64,000 bases of DNA from contig NC_089319.1 of the NCBI RefSeq assembly GCF_036669915.1, forward strand, positions 16,802,012 through 16,866,011, written 5' to 3'. Both the position numbers and the translations under genes were made by a program. Numbering within the stretch: position 1 is the stretch's first letter; every line of letters starts with the position of its first letter. The stretch is from Pocillopora verrucosa (lineage: Eukaryota; Cnidaria; Anthozoa; Scleractinia; Pocilloporidae). Positions 36,527 to 49,800 of the stretch are shown here, piece after piece. The notes below the pieces were generated by a model that ran no database searches, was not told the DNA's origin, and saw only the letters and a list, made by a program, of their open reading frames with translations.

Positions 36527-36905
36527 CCTTTAAAAATCAGCAAGCAAGACGAATGATTTAAAAATTCAGTCTTCTGAACGTCATTCACTATGTGAGGGGC
36601 TTTGAAATCAAAATACATTCCAGAATTGTGGATAAAGCTTGCTTCACAGAGAGGCTTTAAAAGGAATTCAATAAGCAAGGTAAAATAATAGATAAATTTC
36701 ACAAAAACTGCGTCTAACGTGACAAATTGGTATGAAAAGGTAACAACATTGTACAAGGCATTTTCTTGCATTTCTTTAAGTTTCGCTGAAAAAATTTTCG
36801 CGGTAGGAAGTTATATGATATTCAAAATTTTTTATTTTATTGAAAATTCGCCAAGTAGTGAATGGATGGTTTAAAATTCTTGTGGATTGCTTCCACACTA
36901 CTCAC

Positions 36906-36940
36906 TTTCTTCTCCAAGATGGCGACCACAGTGAAAAGAG
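36906..36940 (-). promoter_or_regulatory. RPS10: RPS10 TOP 5'-UTR exon with YY1 element
   Basis: Read on the minus strand, this begins with the pyrimidine tract CTCTTTTC, a 5'TOP motif. It contains GTCGCCATCTTGG, the YY1 element in reverse, and ends at a strong gtgagt donor. TOP starts and YY1 elements just inside exon 1 are standard for ribosomal protein genes. The exon would splice to the acceptor at 36527. The apparent plus-strand ATG here is only the YY1 core (AAGATGGCGAC). TOP mRNAs are translationally controlled by mTOR and LARP1. Confidence 0.7.
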
Positions 36941-38151
36941 AACGGTTCGAGTATGCGCGAGATCTAGTAGCCTTGGTGGCCAAGCCTTATCGCAGGAACA
37001 GGAATATTTGCATATGGCCGTCTGATGAAGTTTTTCTGAGGAAACTTTTTAACCGCTAAATTTTAGAAAGAGATAATTAAATAAGGAAATATTATTTTCG
37101 CAAGGTGCAATTGCCTGTACATATTATGGAGAGAGAAAAAAAAATTTTTACCCTCTTACTCCTGGTGGTGATTGATATGTTACTTATATTAGAGATTTTA
37201 ATATGTTATCTTGCATACAGGCTATGAAAACAGACGAACTTATCAGCTTGAGGGTGTTATCTTGATAAAACACCAAATTTTTCATGCTAATTTTCAAGGA
37301 ATCGTGTAGGAGTCAGTTGGGAGAAGTAATTATTGGACCTTGGGAGTTAAATGCACTAATGCTTGCTGTATTCCATCATGAGGCTTTATGACTAGAGAAA
37401 GTATATTTTATCTTATAAATATAATAAATTACTTTACAGAATTTTAACTTTTGTTTCAGTGTCTCTACTTGGATCTTAAGCTTAGCCTTATTAAATGCAA
37501 TGAAAATACAATTGTGACCCAACATACTGTTACATTTAATCCACCACAAAAATGAACCACAAGGATTCTTTAATATTTCTTGAGTCATATTATTTATCCT
37601 ACAAAGATAGAACTTACTTTGAGTATATCGCCAAATAAATAGATGTCATATGATGAACATCAGTTTTGTTTGAGAAATGGATTGATCAATAATAATAATA
37701 ATATAATTGTGTTCAAATCTCTGGGAAAAGAGAAACACTATATTTTCTGTGAAAGGCAAACAAAGAAATATTATCCACTTTACTTGTGCTCTTAAACACT
37801 CTATAAAAAAAGTCAGGATCACTTCTTCTCTAAGAACTTATCAGTTTTGGTTTACTAAGTACACCATTGTTTAAAACACTCTTACATGGTTACAATACCT
37901 ATAAACTTAGATCACCCTGGAGAACCCGTAAAAGTCTTACTATGTTTGTAAATAAAAGGGGCAAAGGCAGGGTCCATTAGGGTTCTAAACCAGGGTTTTG
38001 GCATTTGTATGCATTCCGTGTGGAATTATCATTGATCATTTATCCATTAATTCATCACAAAAGAGAGGAATTCAGAAGCCCACTTGGACCCAAACCCCCG
38101 TATAGCTAAGCTCTTTCATAAATACTGTTCTTGTGAAGAGAGGCGTGGATT
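36941..38151. other. Intergenic DNA between RPS10 and ARL14EP-like genes
   Basis: A MITE subfamily A copy occupies about 37148-37355, with degraded ends and GTTATCTTGATAAAACACC inside. The rest is AT-rich with no coding signal. It probably includes the RPS10 proximal promoter (first 100 bases) and the 3' UTR of the ARL14EP-like gene. Confidence 0.55.
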
Positions 38152-38706
38152 TTAGCGATTTCCCAATCTCCGAGAAACACTTGGTAGCGGATTCTCAATT
38201 TCCACATCTTTTAGATAAGTCCATTGTCGATCACAGCGACATTCAACACCACACTTTTCTGATCCACAAGAAGGACAAGGAAAATGGCAACCGGGACAAT
38301 TAGTGTCTTGACAATCACACACATCTCTTCCATCGGACATTCGAACACCTGATCGGTCGTGGAAAGTCTGTTTCTGGGGCCGTCTTCTTTGCCTTTGTCT
38401 CCTTTTCGCTCGGTTAGCAGGGTCCTTTTTGATCAGTCTGTTTAATTTTCGCATTTCACGGCGACTTGTATCAGGGTTAAATTCTTCAAGTAATCTTCCA
38501 GGATTCTTGAACTTCAGAGAATTCCTTAATTTCTCTGTTTTAGAGCTTTCCGAACCTGTAGATTCCGTGCGAGTGATTTTTGCCGGGTCATTCAGAGAAA
38601 ATCCCATGAGGATTGGTGTTTCGTCTGATGTTACAAAGCTCGCATCCCCGACGACTGGCAACTTGATACTCTTTTCATCACTCTCTTGTTGTGCTTCTGA
38701 TGACAT
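38152..38706 (-). CDS. ARL14EP: ARL14EP-like Cys-rich protein
   Basis: Single-exon 184-residue ORF. The C-terminal third (about 118-165) carries RMSDGRDVCDCQDTNCPGC, FPCPSCGSEKCGVECRC and RQW. This is the spacing and context of the ARF7EP_C domain of ARL14 effector proteins. In mammals ARL14EP links the GTPase ARL14 to myosin 1E on MHC-II vesicles; the cnidarian role is unknown. The N-terminal two thirds are acidic or Ser-rich and then strongly basic (RAKRRQRQRRR, about 113-123), suggesting nuclear localisation or nucleic-acid contact. The start lies about 150 bases from a pair of ETS-like sites. The TMEM263-like gene begins divergently about 0.8 kb away. Confidence 0.85.
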   Translation of the reverse strand: MSSEAQQESDEKSIKLPVVGDASFVTSDETPILMGFSLNDPAKITRTESTGSESSKTEKLRNSLKFKNPGRLLEEFNPDTSRREMRKLNRLIKKDPANRAKRRQRQRRRPQKQTFHDRSGVRMSDGRDVCDCQDTNCPGCHFPCPSCGSEKCGVECRCDRQWTYLKDVEIENPLPSVSRRLGNR

Positions 38707-38855
38707 TTCACAATTTCCTCAGTTTTTCCAAGGATAGGAAAAAGAGGTATGTCAAAAAAGGAGTAAAAGGTAAAATTCTCCCAAAAAGAAAGTCATTTCG
38801 CCATTTTGAACAGACAACTCTTACCCAGTCCAACTGTGCTAATGTACAAAAGATT

Positions 38856-38882
38856 ACTTCCGGCGAGAAGTAAAACTTCCGG
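38856..38882 (-). promoter_or_regulatory. Paired ETS-like sites
   Basis: Two ACTTCCGG octamers (38856-38863 and 38875-38882), 19 bases apart in the same orientation, lie about 150-175 bases upstream of the ARL14EP-like start. This suggests a GABP/ELK-type core promoter. Confidence 0.6.
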
Positions 38883-39169
38883 TGACTAATCACGATGAAA
38901 TATGAAAATATTTTGCGCAACTTTTTCAAACAAAGAAAACGGAAAAAAATGACTTCAGGAGTAAGACATAAAACTGAGAAAAAATACTTATAACAATAGC
39001 CTGATTCTTCACGCTTTAATGATCCATCTTTTGAAGAAATATCGTTCTGCAGCATTGTGGGTATCAGCGAAATTTCCTTTTACTGTTACATGTTTTTTGT
39101 GTTCAAATTCTTTATTCTTTTTAATTCCTCGGGTACAACTTGGAAAGTGAAAATTTTGTTAACGATATC

Positions 39170-39360
39170 TTAACCTTTTTAACTCCCAGATCAAATTTGT
39201 AATTCTCCTTACTGTCAACCATACATTCTTATAATGTTAGTTCAGAGAATTTAGTATTAGATCAATTAATTATCCCAAATTGATATTTTTCCTTATTCTC
39301 ATCACTTTTCTGGTTGATAATGTAAGGAGAAATTCTGTCTCAAACACTTATGGGAGTTAA
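39170..39360 (-). mobile_element. MITE subfamily B copy near TMEM263
   Basis: TTAACCTTTTTAACTCCCAGA at one end and TGGGAGTTAA at the other. The interior (AAGGAGAAATTCTGTCTC) is the reverse complement of the 28308 copy. Confidence 0.7.
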
Positions 39361-39503
39361 AGCTTGAGGAGAAAAACCGGGATATCTTGTTTACAGTCCA
39401 ATAATTATGATTGGCTAGTAAACAATGAAAGCTTGTTAAGAAACTATTTCCGGAAATCGTTGCCTAGCTGTGAAGAGGCTAATTTGTTAAAAATTTATCT
39501 CTA

Positions 39504-40097
39504 ATGGTGTCCGACGGTAGCGCCGAGCAGCAAATCGTTGTACGAGGAACTCTTTTGTATTTACTTTGAATTGCATTAACGTCACGTCAAAGTGAATAAT
39601 TTTACGATTTGTTCTTTCCACGTTTCATGTCCTGCAGGCGAGGAGGACAAACTCGACAACATCAGACACTGGCGAGAAGAATTTCGTCATGAAAGAGGTT
39701 CGTTGTTTAAGGACCGTCTTAAGTCTAAAAGTTTTCATAAAATCTTTACCGCTCTTAATTTCGATGATAGTGACGCTCTAAATTACTTTTACTTTGGTAA
39801 AATTGCTCTTTTAAAGCCTGTTGTCATTCACTGTTTCAGAAAGACGAAAATTCAAAAGACATGCATGGGGAAGCTCCTTCAAGGCAATCAGCGAAGGACG
39901 AGGCGACACCACCTGAACAGCAACCGGGCTTTTTATGGAAAGTATCTGGTGGCGTTTATAACAAGGCAGCCACAGTGGTTGGAGGAGTTGGTTGGGTTGC
40001 GGGAACGGCATTATCAACGACGTTTAGCGCTGTATCAGCCGTAGGGGGAGTTGCGCTAACACCATTCAAAAAATCAGCAAAGGACAAGTCTGATTGA
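39504..40097 (+). CDS. TMEM263: TMEM263-like small membrane protein
   Basis: The last exon (39840-40097) encodes EQQPGFLWKVSGGVYNKAA, a Gly/Val/Ala-rich stretch with two likely membrane segments, and the terminal KDKSD. This matches the vertebrate TMEM263 (C12orf23) core, including its KKDKSD tail. An upstream exon 39638-39697 joins in phase 0 and supplies an ATG at 39689 (MKE). A further exon 39504-39536 would add 11 residues from ATG 39504, but its donor is weak. The start is therefore unsure: 39504, 39689 or 39861. With all three exons the length is close to the vertebrate protein (about 116). Human TMEM263 has been tied to skeletal growth; its molecular function is not established. Confidence 0.75.
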
Positions 40098-41002
40098 TGC
40101 TGTGTGTCGGAACAAGGGCCCTCTTGAGGAAAATTTCCTGTGGCATAATGCCAAGAGTTCTATTTAGATATCTTTATTGACGAAGACTTTCACATTCACG
40201 GACACATACAGAAAATAAGGTAACATTTTGTCGAGTGAAATGGAAAATGCATTAATTTTGGAACCGAGGGACTGGATATATTTCACAGAATTTTCGTGGT
40301 ATCTCGTTTCACAGAGAATTGATGCTTGCACGCGAAAACAGAATAACTATTTTTTTGTGTGATTTTGTAGAAATAGTAGATAATTTCGTGAACTTGAAAT
40401 TGTAGAGTAGTGATGAAACACCATTATTTTCAATTTGAAATTTGCTTGCTCAGCTGAGCGCCCCGAATTGGTAAATCTGTCACTGTTTTATAAATTCGCA
40501 TTTTCCTTTCAAATTTTTAAGTTATACTTGTATACACAATGGTTTCGAACTACTCTATTTCAGAAAGCTCTGTAATTTATAGCTGATGAACGATAGATAA
40601 AAATTGTAAATACAATACTGTTTATATTAATTTCCTTATTGAGAAAGGAAAACCGAATAGAAACTTAATATATTCATTATCCACTGTGAAGGTTTAAAAT
40701 GAATCTCGGAATTTCATTGAAAATTAAAATTATTATTAAAGTAGAGATGCCTCAGAATTTTATCGGTAAGTTCAAAATACTTAATCGAAATTGAACTTGT
40801 AATTTCTCAGCTAAGAAATTTTGAGATCATAGTTCCAGACAGAACAATTTTATTTCTGCAGACAAGAAGTGCCTAATTAAGTTAACCAGCTGCTTTAGTT
40901 GTGGGAAGGTCTTCTAATCAGAGCTGACTTGCAAAATGATAGCTTCCAATACAGTCCAACCTGTATTAAGTGGTCACCCATGGGGAATGGTGTAGTAACT
41001 GC

Positions 41003-41202
41003 TTAACCCTTTAACTCTGAAGATCTGATTGTTAATTCTCCCCTTAAGCTGCAACATGTCTTTGTAAATTAGTTGCAATAATTTGGTGTTAGACGTCTTC
41101 TGCCTGAGAATTTGAGTATTCTTATTACCTGTTTGCTGGATTATGTATGGAGATTACGAGGAGAAAATACACATTAATCATTTCTGAGGGTTTAAGGGTT
41201 AA
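41003..41202 (-). mobile_element. MITE subfamily A copy joined to a tandem array
   Basis: TTAACCCTTTAACTCTGAAG to TTTAAGGGTTAA. Its right terminus is also the start of the first 124-bp tandem unit. Confidence 0.8.
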
Positions 41203-41680
41203 TTTAGGTAGACCACCTAATATTGGTTCCATAGATTGGGGTATTATAAAAAACCATACACAATGCCATGTTATGCCTTAATTGACCACTGAATTACAGA
41301 ATACAAGCTGAGAGTTTAAGGGTTAATTTAGGTAGACCACCTAATATTGGTTCCATAGATTGGGGTATTCTAAAAAACCATACACAATGCCATGTTATGC
41401 CTTAATTGACCACTGAATTACAGAATACAAGCTGAGAGTTTAAGGGTTAATTTAGGTAGACCACCTAATATTGGTTCCATAGATTGGGGTATTATAAAAA
41501 ACCATACACAATGCCATGTTATGCCTTAATTGACCACTGAATTACAGAATACAAGCTGAGAGTTTAAGGGTTAATTTAGGTAGACCACCAAATATTGGTT
41601 CCATAGATTGGGGTATTATAAAAAACCATACACAATGCCATGTTATGCCTTAATTGACCACTGAATTACAGAATACAAGC
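41187..41680. repeat. 124-bp tandem repeat, four copies
   Basis: TTTAAGGGTTAATTTAGGTA recurs at 41191, 41315, 41439 and 41563, exactly 124 bases apart. The units are almost identical; the only changes I noticed are at a few positions, such as ATTATAAAA versus ATTCTAAAA. Recent duplication is likely. Confidence 0.97.
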
Positions 41681-43879
41681 AAAAACACTACTTACTTTTA
41701 TTTTGGGAGATCAACAAGGATTAATAATTACTTGATAGAATATTATTAGTTATACTGGAATGGTTCAACCTTCAGTGTTTGTTCCATACAGGTGGAAAAC
41801 AATAAAAACAGGCTGTTGGCTCTTAGTAAAGTGTAACTGTGATGGCTTTATAGAGGTAACTGCTTAACAGGTGAAAATTATAGTGATTAAGAGGAAAAAA
41901 TTTTGGGACTTTAACACCTGACTACTTTATACAGGGTGACTGCTTAATATAGTGCTGCTTAATGCAGGTTTGAATGAATAATGAAGCTTGAAAAAATTAA
42001 AATTTCCACTCTCTGCAAGGGATTTAATTGAAATCCTGCTTGTCGGTGGTTTTACTCAGTGAGAAAAAGAAAAAAGTTTCTCTTCTGGCACTGAAGACTA
42101 CTTATTCCAGACAAGCCATCAAAATTTTTTTTAAGCTCTGCCCCCAAAATTGAAGAAAAAGAGGCTTTAGCTGCCTAAAACAGAGATGGGTATTTGGGTC
42201 CTAAAACAGAAATACTGATGCTGTTTTTGTGAACATTGCATGACTCACCTACACAGGCCACAACAGGCATTTGCCATACCTGTGGCCAAGTTGAGTTTCT
42301 CTGCAAAAGTCTTACAATATAGCCTATGACCTTTGAGTAAAATCATGTTTTGTTTGCTTCAGACGGCCATAAATGGTTTTCTCTCCCAAGGGCCCATGCA
42401 ATTTTTATTGCAGAGGTCTGACAGTCAGTGCCTTTGCAGAAGTGTTGCTTTGTAAGATCTATGACAAATGCAGGGTAATTTTAGACTTAGGCTCTCTTTC
42501 AGAAAGCCCAAGTAAATATTGCTCTTGCCTTAGTAGTTGCATATGCACTGGGAAACATCTGTCATCATAAACCTAGATTATTTTTTGTCATCACCCTTGA
42601 TTACAAGCCATTTAGAATCAGTATTACTGGCCTCTTACTAAGTTATGTAGAGTATGTGAAATTGGTTAACCAACCATTGGCTTTCAACCTAATCCACCCT
42701 TGCAGTATGCAAGATGGGTTCTCAGAAACTAACTTTGTCTAACATTCAACAGGTTTTTTACTAATTATATTATCTCAGTTACCCTTTACATAACAACTGA
42801 TGTTCACCCTTTTACTCCTTATGGAGTAACTAGCACCTAATTTCTGCTCACAACATCACCTCTGAATCACAGTTATGAGAATAAACAAGATGAAATGATC
42901 ACCAGCTAAAGAAGCTCTTGTTGTTAAACAAAATCTCCTTGTCAGCACCTCAGGAAATGTATAGAAAACAGTGTGGAGAATATACATACCAATGTTAAGG
43001 TGTAAAAGGTTTAACAAGTTATTGCAAAAACATAACATAATTAATGGAAGTGATGCACAAAGTAGATGGACTGGGAGAGACAAAAGTAGCAATTCCAGTG
43101 GTATAAATATTAAGTTTATTCTATTGTTTTGTTTAGATGGTTTGTATGAGTGCTAGATGATACAACTTTTTGCTGCTCTGGATTCTGCTCATCAAATTCT
43201 GAGACAATAGACATGTATATACATTATGAAATATGAAAGGATGACTGACAGTTTTAAATTTCTTCTCAAAATCAACTATGAGCAGCCCTCCCCCCCCTTT
43301 TTTTTTAGGCCAGGTCTCTTGTGTGAGTGAAAAAATAAGCAAGAGAAAATTGATGTTAACACAGAACTCTGGGAGTGAGATACTCAAGAAGTAGGGATGG
43401 GCCTACTTTTCATGCACATCCACGCTGCTTGCTAAAATCAATTATTTTCCACTGATTTGTTTCACTTTCACAATGGACTTTGCTGAAAAAGAGGGGCAGC
43501 TCATAGTCAAGATAACACAAAGATAAGGCCTTTTGATGCCAGTTTTAAGTCTCCTTGTCTCTCTTTGTTCACAAGGTATTATCATGCACAGATGATTGAG
43601 GTAATTGAACTTTTTTCATGTAACATTAAAAACTTCTAAAACAAATTAAAATTAACAAGTTAAGTGGTAGTTTTAAAAACAACAGTTTTGCATATGAATT
43701 TCTAATTTACCAGTATTAAATATGTTTAAAATCATAAACTCCAAAAAAAGACAGATCTGCAACACAAGTTTTCATGGTCATTGGTGATAACAGCATTTCA
43801 CAGCCATGCAGGTACTTTATAATCACCTCTAAACTTCAACTGTTGTTACAAAGTAAGAAATAATTTAAAACTATGTGTA
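41681..43879. other. Intergenic DNA with repeats, NCAPH2 downstream side
   Basis: No coding exon seen. A MITE subfamily C copy lies at about 42805-43014 (AAGGTGTAAAAGGTTTAA at its right end). The remainder is AT-rich. The 3' UTR of NCAPH2 should occupy the right edge. Confidence 0.55.
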
Positions 43880-46800
43880 TCATTTAGCTGCATGTCCCCC
43901 AAAAGTTGCTATGGCCACATTTCCAGGTGTTCTTTTTAGAAGTTTTAGTCTCATGGTGTCAACTGCTTTTTCTCCAACTCCATCAGCTGTGATCTCTACA
44001 TTATAGTTGTTTGCCTGTAAAGAAACAAGAATACTTGTTTGATCTTCTGCCCTACAAGAAAGATTTTTCTTAGTGTAGCTCATTAAGATTTAATATATTA
44101 AAGTTCACAAGGCAACCTGGTGGACAATCAGACATAGTTTAACCATAATTTGAGCATACTGATAAAGGCACCAGGCAGGAGTGTGGAAACATTAGGTCTA
44201 TGATTGTAACTTCTTGGTTATGTTCATTAAATCTTTAAACCAGAGTAGCATCAAACCATGTTTGATTGTCCACCTGATTGCCTTGTGAACTTTAAATATA
44301 TCTTATTTGGGAGAAAAGTATGGTCAAACTGTTGTTACAAGGGTCAACCAGCTTGCGAACATCAGAGTCTGCCTTGCTAATTATCGCTGTCTTTTGTACT
44401 ACCTGATTCCTATTTCCACCTTGTCAGAAAAAGGCAGCTTATTGGTAAGCATATAAAAGGACCTCTTGATGCAGCAATTAGATCACCCCTGATGAAGGCA
44501 CTAGACAGGAGTGTCAAAACATTGGGTCTCTGAATTGTAACTTCTCAGTTACATTCATTAAATCTTTAAACCAGAGTAGCATCAAACCATTTCTCATTAA
44601 GATTTGTTGCTCCCTTTTTGGCAATCCTTCTCCCTGAAGTTATGCATTTAGATGGATGCATTTGGTCCTGTTCAGCTCAAAGCTGGTTTAAATGGAGGCC
44701 TGTATAAACAATAGCACTAGGAGTTGTGTTCCCTACTTTTTGCAACAAAGTGTGTGGGTTTTTTAATTTCTCCTGTTAACCAGTATAGAGAAGATGCAGG
44801 AGATAGGGCCTAAGTTTTATCATTCTTATCCAAGAAGACTAGAAAGTCTAACCATATGAGAATATCTTCTCTTTCTGCCATTTTTATTCTAAAATATTTA
44901 AACTTTTCTTGATCTTTGGAATAAAAGGATAGAAACATTTAGGAAAAGGATTATTAACAACTCTCAGACTTAAAACTTTTGAAAACTAAGATGATGTGAG
45001 AACTCACCAGCTGCAATGTTGCTAGAAAAAACCTACATATTTCAAATGGTTCCTGTGCAAATAAAAACAGAAAACAAAAAGGTCACAAAAAATGGATTAC
45101 TAAACCCTTCTTATACAACTCTGGTGTGATTTCTTGCCAATGAATAAAATAATAAGCTCAACTCCAGTCACAAATTGGTTTACAAACAAACCTTTTTGTT
45201 GCTTTCTGAGCAAAACATTTAAGCTAAATCTCTTGTAAGAACTAGGTTACTCATTAACTGTGACAAAGTCATGAATTCTTGTGAAAGAATGTAAATATTG
45301 GATGCAGTTGGGATGTATATTACCTTTTCATGGGCTAGCTGTCTAAAATCTTGATTACTATTGCCTGTGAAAAAATGTTCAGAACACAAAGTAAATTCAC
45401 AATTGTGTATTTCAGTAGCAGATCCAGGGAGGGGTGCAAGGGTTCTGGACCTCCCCACCCATCTAGTCAGATTTGTGGGTTTGCTTTTACTACTTGTCTG
45501 ACACCCAAATTCTTGAAAACCAAGATGGCTGGCTGGCTAATTGTTTTGTCTGGTGCCGAAGGGGCATCAGTTAGTTGAGAAGTAATGTTGACCCTGCTAC
45601 CAAAAATTCTTCAGTCCAAATGGAAAGGGAAGAGGGAGGGGTGTGTGTGGTGGAGAACTAAGAAGCAGACAGTTTAAGAAACTTGTTGCAGTAATTAATG
45701 AAGAGAGATGCACATAATTGGAAGCATTGAATTTTAAATCTGGGTTATAATCCTGTCTTAAGATTCAACTGTTAAGTCACTATGGCCTAAAATACTTTTG
45801 CTGCTATCCTTGAAATTCTCTGATGTCATTTTTACGGTGTGGTTCTAAGACAAATGTTTGCATTTACCCTCTCACTCCCGACATCTTGTTGGTAATTCTC
45901 CTTACTCTTTGATGTACAATTCTTATGCTGTTAGTTCTGAGAATTTGGCATTTGATCAATTATTAATTCCCTGATTGATATTTTTCTTTATTCTAATCAT
46001 CTTTCTGTTTGATATTGTGTTGCTATTGTAAGGAGAAATCCTGTCTTGGCCACTCATGGAAGTTAATTAAAAGCTAAGATAAAACAACTTTCTGAAGCAG
46101 AGATGATGCAAGTGGTAGGTGGGCTCATTTAAAAACAGCAAGACATCTTCTGGCAGAGAAGTCACTGCACAATAACAATTTTCAAAACAAAGATGGAGTG
46201 AGTGAGAGAGTAAAGCTTTAAACAACGGCAGTACAGAAGCCATTGATTTGGAGTTTGTTTTAGCATACTCTACACTCGTTACCTTTAAACAAATCAATAA
46301 TTTCTTCTCCATACTTGTGAATATCAAATGGCCGATGTGTCTCCTGCAAATGGAGTAAGATCAGTAAGTTAACCCTTCAACTCCCATGATTTGATTGTTA
46401 ATTCTCTCCTATAGCTGCAACACATTTCTTGTAAATAAGTTACTGAAATTTGGTGTTTGATTGAGATTGACAACTTCTACCCGATAAGTTTGAGTATTTG
46501 TGCTACCAGTTTGCTGGAAAATGGATGGATATTATAGGAAGAATTTACATGTTAATTACCAGTGGGAGTGATACAGTTAATGACAAATTTACCATCGATA
46601 ATGGTGGGAGAATTTGATATAAAAAATGCATTAAAAAAATAATGCATCTTTGCAAGGCTGTCCACTTGTGCACCAGAAGTGAAAATCAAGTTGCATCTGG
46701 ATTATAAGTGACACATCTCTTAATGCTTTTAATTTATAATTCACCTCTTCTGTTAATACAGGGACAATTCTCTCTTCCCATTCTCTGACTCTTCTACTCA

Positions 46801-49800
46801 ACTCTGTTTCTTGAGCATACTGTTGACGTGCCTCCAAAAGGTAACTATCCTGTGTAGCAGGATCAAGGAAATGGTTAGCAAACAGGCACATCAGTGCTCC
46901 AACTGCAACTTTTTTCACCATGGTTTGAAGAACAGTTTTTGCTTGTAAATTTGCTGCAGAGTCCCAATTTGACAACAAGAATCACCAAGTGAGATAAACA
47001 TTTGAATGAAATACTGTTACCACCTTTTTTATTAAAAAAAGAAATCAATATATATATAGCCTCCTTCTCCTTCATTGTACAAGATTTGGCATGAATTTTC
47101 ATGAACAATTTACAACTAAAATTATAATTTTTTTAATACAGTTTGGAAATCAAGTAATATTACATTTTTCTTCTCTGGCAACTGAACTGAACTGAACTTC
47201 ATCTGACAACCATTTTATGACTCCAGGTTGCCAAATGGGGATTTTTACAGGCCAGTGACCATGAAGTCCTGCATATAGGTTTAGAGACAATAAATGTTTG
47301 AAAATTGTATCAGTTTTAAGTTATTTGATAGCTTTAACTAATGGAAAAAGAGTAACACTCACCACATATTTCCTAACCATTTCTTCATAGCTTGAAATAA
47401 CTACACCATCTGCAGGTTCCTCCAATGCTGTGAAATTAACAGAACAGCTTTTGAATCCAACATGTGGGTTAAAGGTCACTCCCTTGTTCCATCTCTTATC
47501 AACTTGAGAACCCAGGGCTGGCCAGACAATGGACAAGGTCTAGTCAAATCTAGGTTTTTTTCTGGTCAGCTCCTACAATGGCTGCACATTTTGTCTCATT
47601 GTTCACCATGTAAAGATGAATTTAGTTCCAAGCTAAGTTCAGGCTTTCACTATGACTGTCACTTTTTGTGCATCGAATTTGAGGCTGCATGTACAACAAA
47701 AATGTGGTAAATATATAAAGGGGGTAAGTTCTTAAAGAAACTGTGGTGGGAGAGTATAAACAGGGTAGCTCTGACAAAGTACTAAAGCTCGAAACATCAG
47801 CTTTGAAACTCTTTACCATTGGCCAGTTGATAATACCAATTTACCTTGTGGTAAATATAGTTGTTTCATAAGGGAGGGAGGGGGAATTTATGGAAATATT
47901 TGGATTCTGAAGACTTAATAGAATTGAGTCTGTTGTTCTGTTCCATTTCTTGTTCTGTAAATACTGTGATAAAAAGAACAAATTTTAGCTCAATTTTTAC
48001 CCATTGGCTCCAGAACTTCAGCACTGTCAAGGTCCAAACCTTCATCTACCCCTCCAAAATCATCACCATCATCATCAAAATCAGCTGGATCATTACATCC
48101 AACTCCATTGTCATCATCTGAGAGGAATAAACACAATCCAATGATTTAACCCTTTAACTCCCAAGATGTGAGTGTTGATTCTCCCCTCTAGCTGCTACAC
48201 ATTTTCTTGTAAAATAGTGTGTGTTAGATCAAGATAACAACTTCTACCTGATGGGTTTGAGTCTTCACCTGTTTGCTGGATGATGTATGGATATTATAAG
48301 GAGAAATAACATGCCAATCTCTTATGTGATTTCAAGGGTTTAAGGGAAGACAAACAGAGGCTTAGCAAGAAAGTTTAGCCTGCAAACAAGTCCTCATTAT
48401 CGGTGCAGCAGGAGGCATGTTTCTCTGCTGCCAGCAATTTTGAGATGAGGTAGGTAGAGGTTTGCTGGAAGGTCTGGCACTATTAATGAGTGCTGTACCC
48501 CCTTTCAAAACCTCTTGCTGGCTGGCTGGTATGCTCAAGGTCTCGTACTTTCTAATGGTTGAAGAAACACTAGTGCCACAGTGCTATTGAAGACAACGAG
48601 AAGAAAAAGGTTAGGGCAACACTACCATTGACTCTTACCATATACTTGCCCATCTGCATTCTCTTTTCTATTTTCTACAATTGAGTTCAATTCCTCAATT
48701 TCCTCCTTGCTTGCAACCTGAGACTGAATTAAAATGTGGTTTTATCTGAGGTATATTGCTACACATCATAACAAATACTTTTTGAGGGATTTTCAAACTT
48801 GAAAGTTTCTCTGGGTAAAAAGCACAAAGCATAGACTTCTTACCAAAACCTTCCTCAGTTTGGCATGGAGTTTTTGTTTCTCTCTGTATTCTGCCCAATA
48901 CAAGTATTCAAACTCTGTAAAATTAAATTTGTAGCAAAATAAATACAGCTGCATTGAAGGTTCACCCATTAACAGCTTCATGAGAAAGATTCACTCCAAG
49001 CAGTAAACAAACAAGCATTACTGCATACCTGGAAATGATGGAATTTTGAGACTATTTTTGGACATCTTTGATGCATGTGAGTAAACTGCAAAGAAAAGAG
49101 TAAATGTACAAAGTTGTGGTGATTTATTGTATTAAAGTTCTACAAAATCAAAGAAATAACAGTTTCTCTTGTGATATGGTCACCTTCCCTTTACATTATT
49201 CCTTTACACCTTAACATCAGTATGCATATTCTCCACACTGTTCTTTATACATTTCCTAGGGTGCTGACAAGGAGAATTTGTTTACCAATCAAAAGCTTCT
49301 TTGGTTGGTGATCATTTCCTTTATTCTCATGACCTTAATGTGTGATTCTGGGGTGATATGGTTGGGAGAAATTAGATGCTGGTCACTCTTAGGGTTTAAA
49401 GAGTTAATAGATTGTAAATGGCAATATTTTGTTTGTATACTGCTGTCAACCCTGTAACCCCTAAGACTGACTGACTGGGATCAAATTCTCCTTACAGCAT
49501 GACTGCTGAATCAATCACTAAGGTCATGAGAATAAGGAAAATAGTGGTATACTAACAAAGCTTGTGATTGTGAAACAAATTCTCCTTGGAAGTACCATAG
49601 AAACTGTATAAGGAGCAGTATGGAGAATATCAATAATGATATAAGGATGTAAAGAGTTATTCATGAGGTGACAAGGTTGAATGATTGTGCATTGCCATAC
49701 AGAGTAATTAGCATAATGCTTTGCTGTGACTGTTTTACCCTCAACACCTGTGATTGGTGCTTTCAATTAACCCTAACAGTGACTGGCTTCTATTTTCTCC

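Noticed and set aside
36862-37059. Plus-strand ORF beginning at AAGATGGCGACC
   Set aside because: The ATG is the core of the YY1 element in the RPS10 first exon on the other strand. No homology and no downstream exon.
39592-40044. 150-codon ORF overlapping TMEM263
   Set aside because: It reads through an intron and then the wrong frame of the last exon. The TMEM263 frame is fixed by the conserved QQPG and KDKSD.
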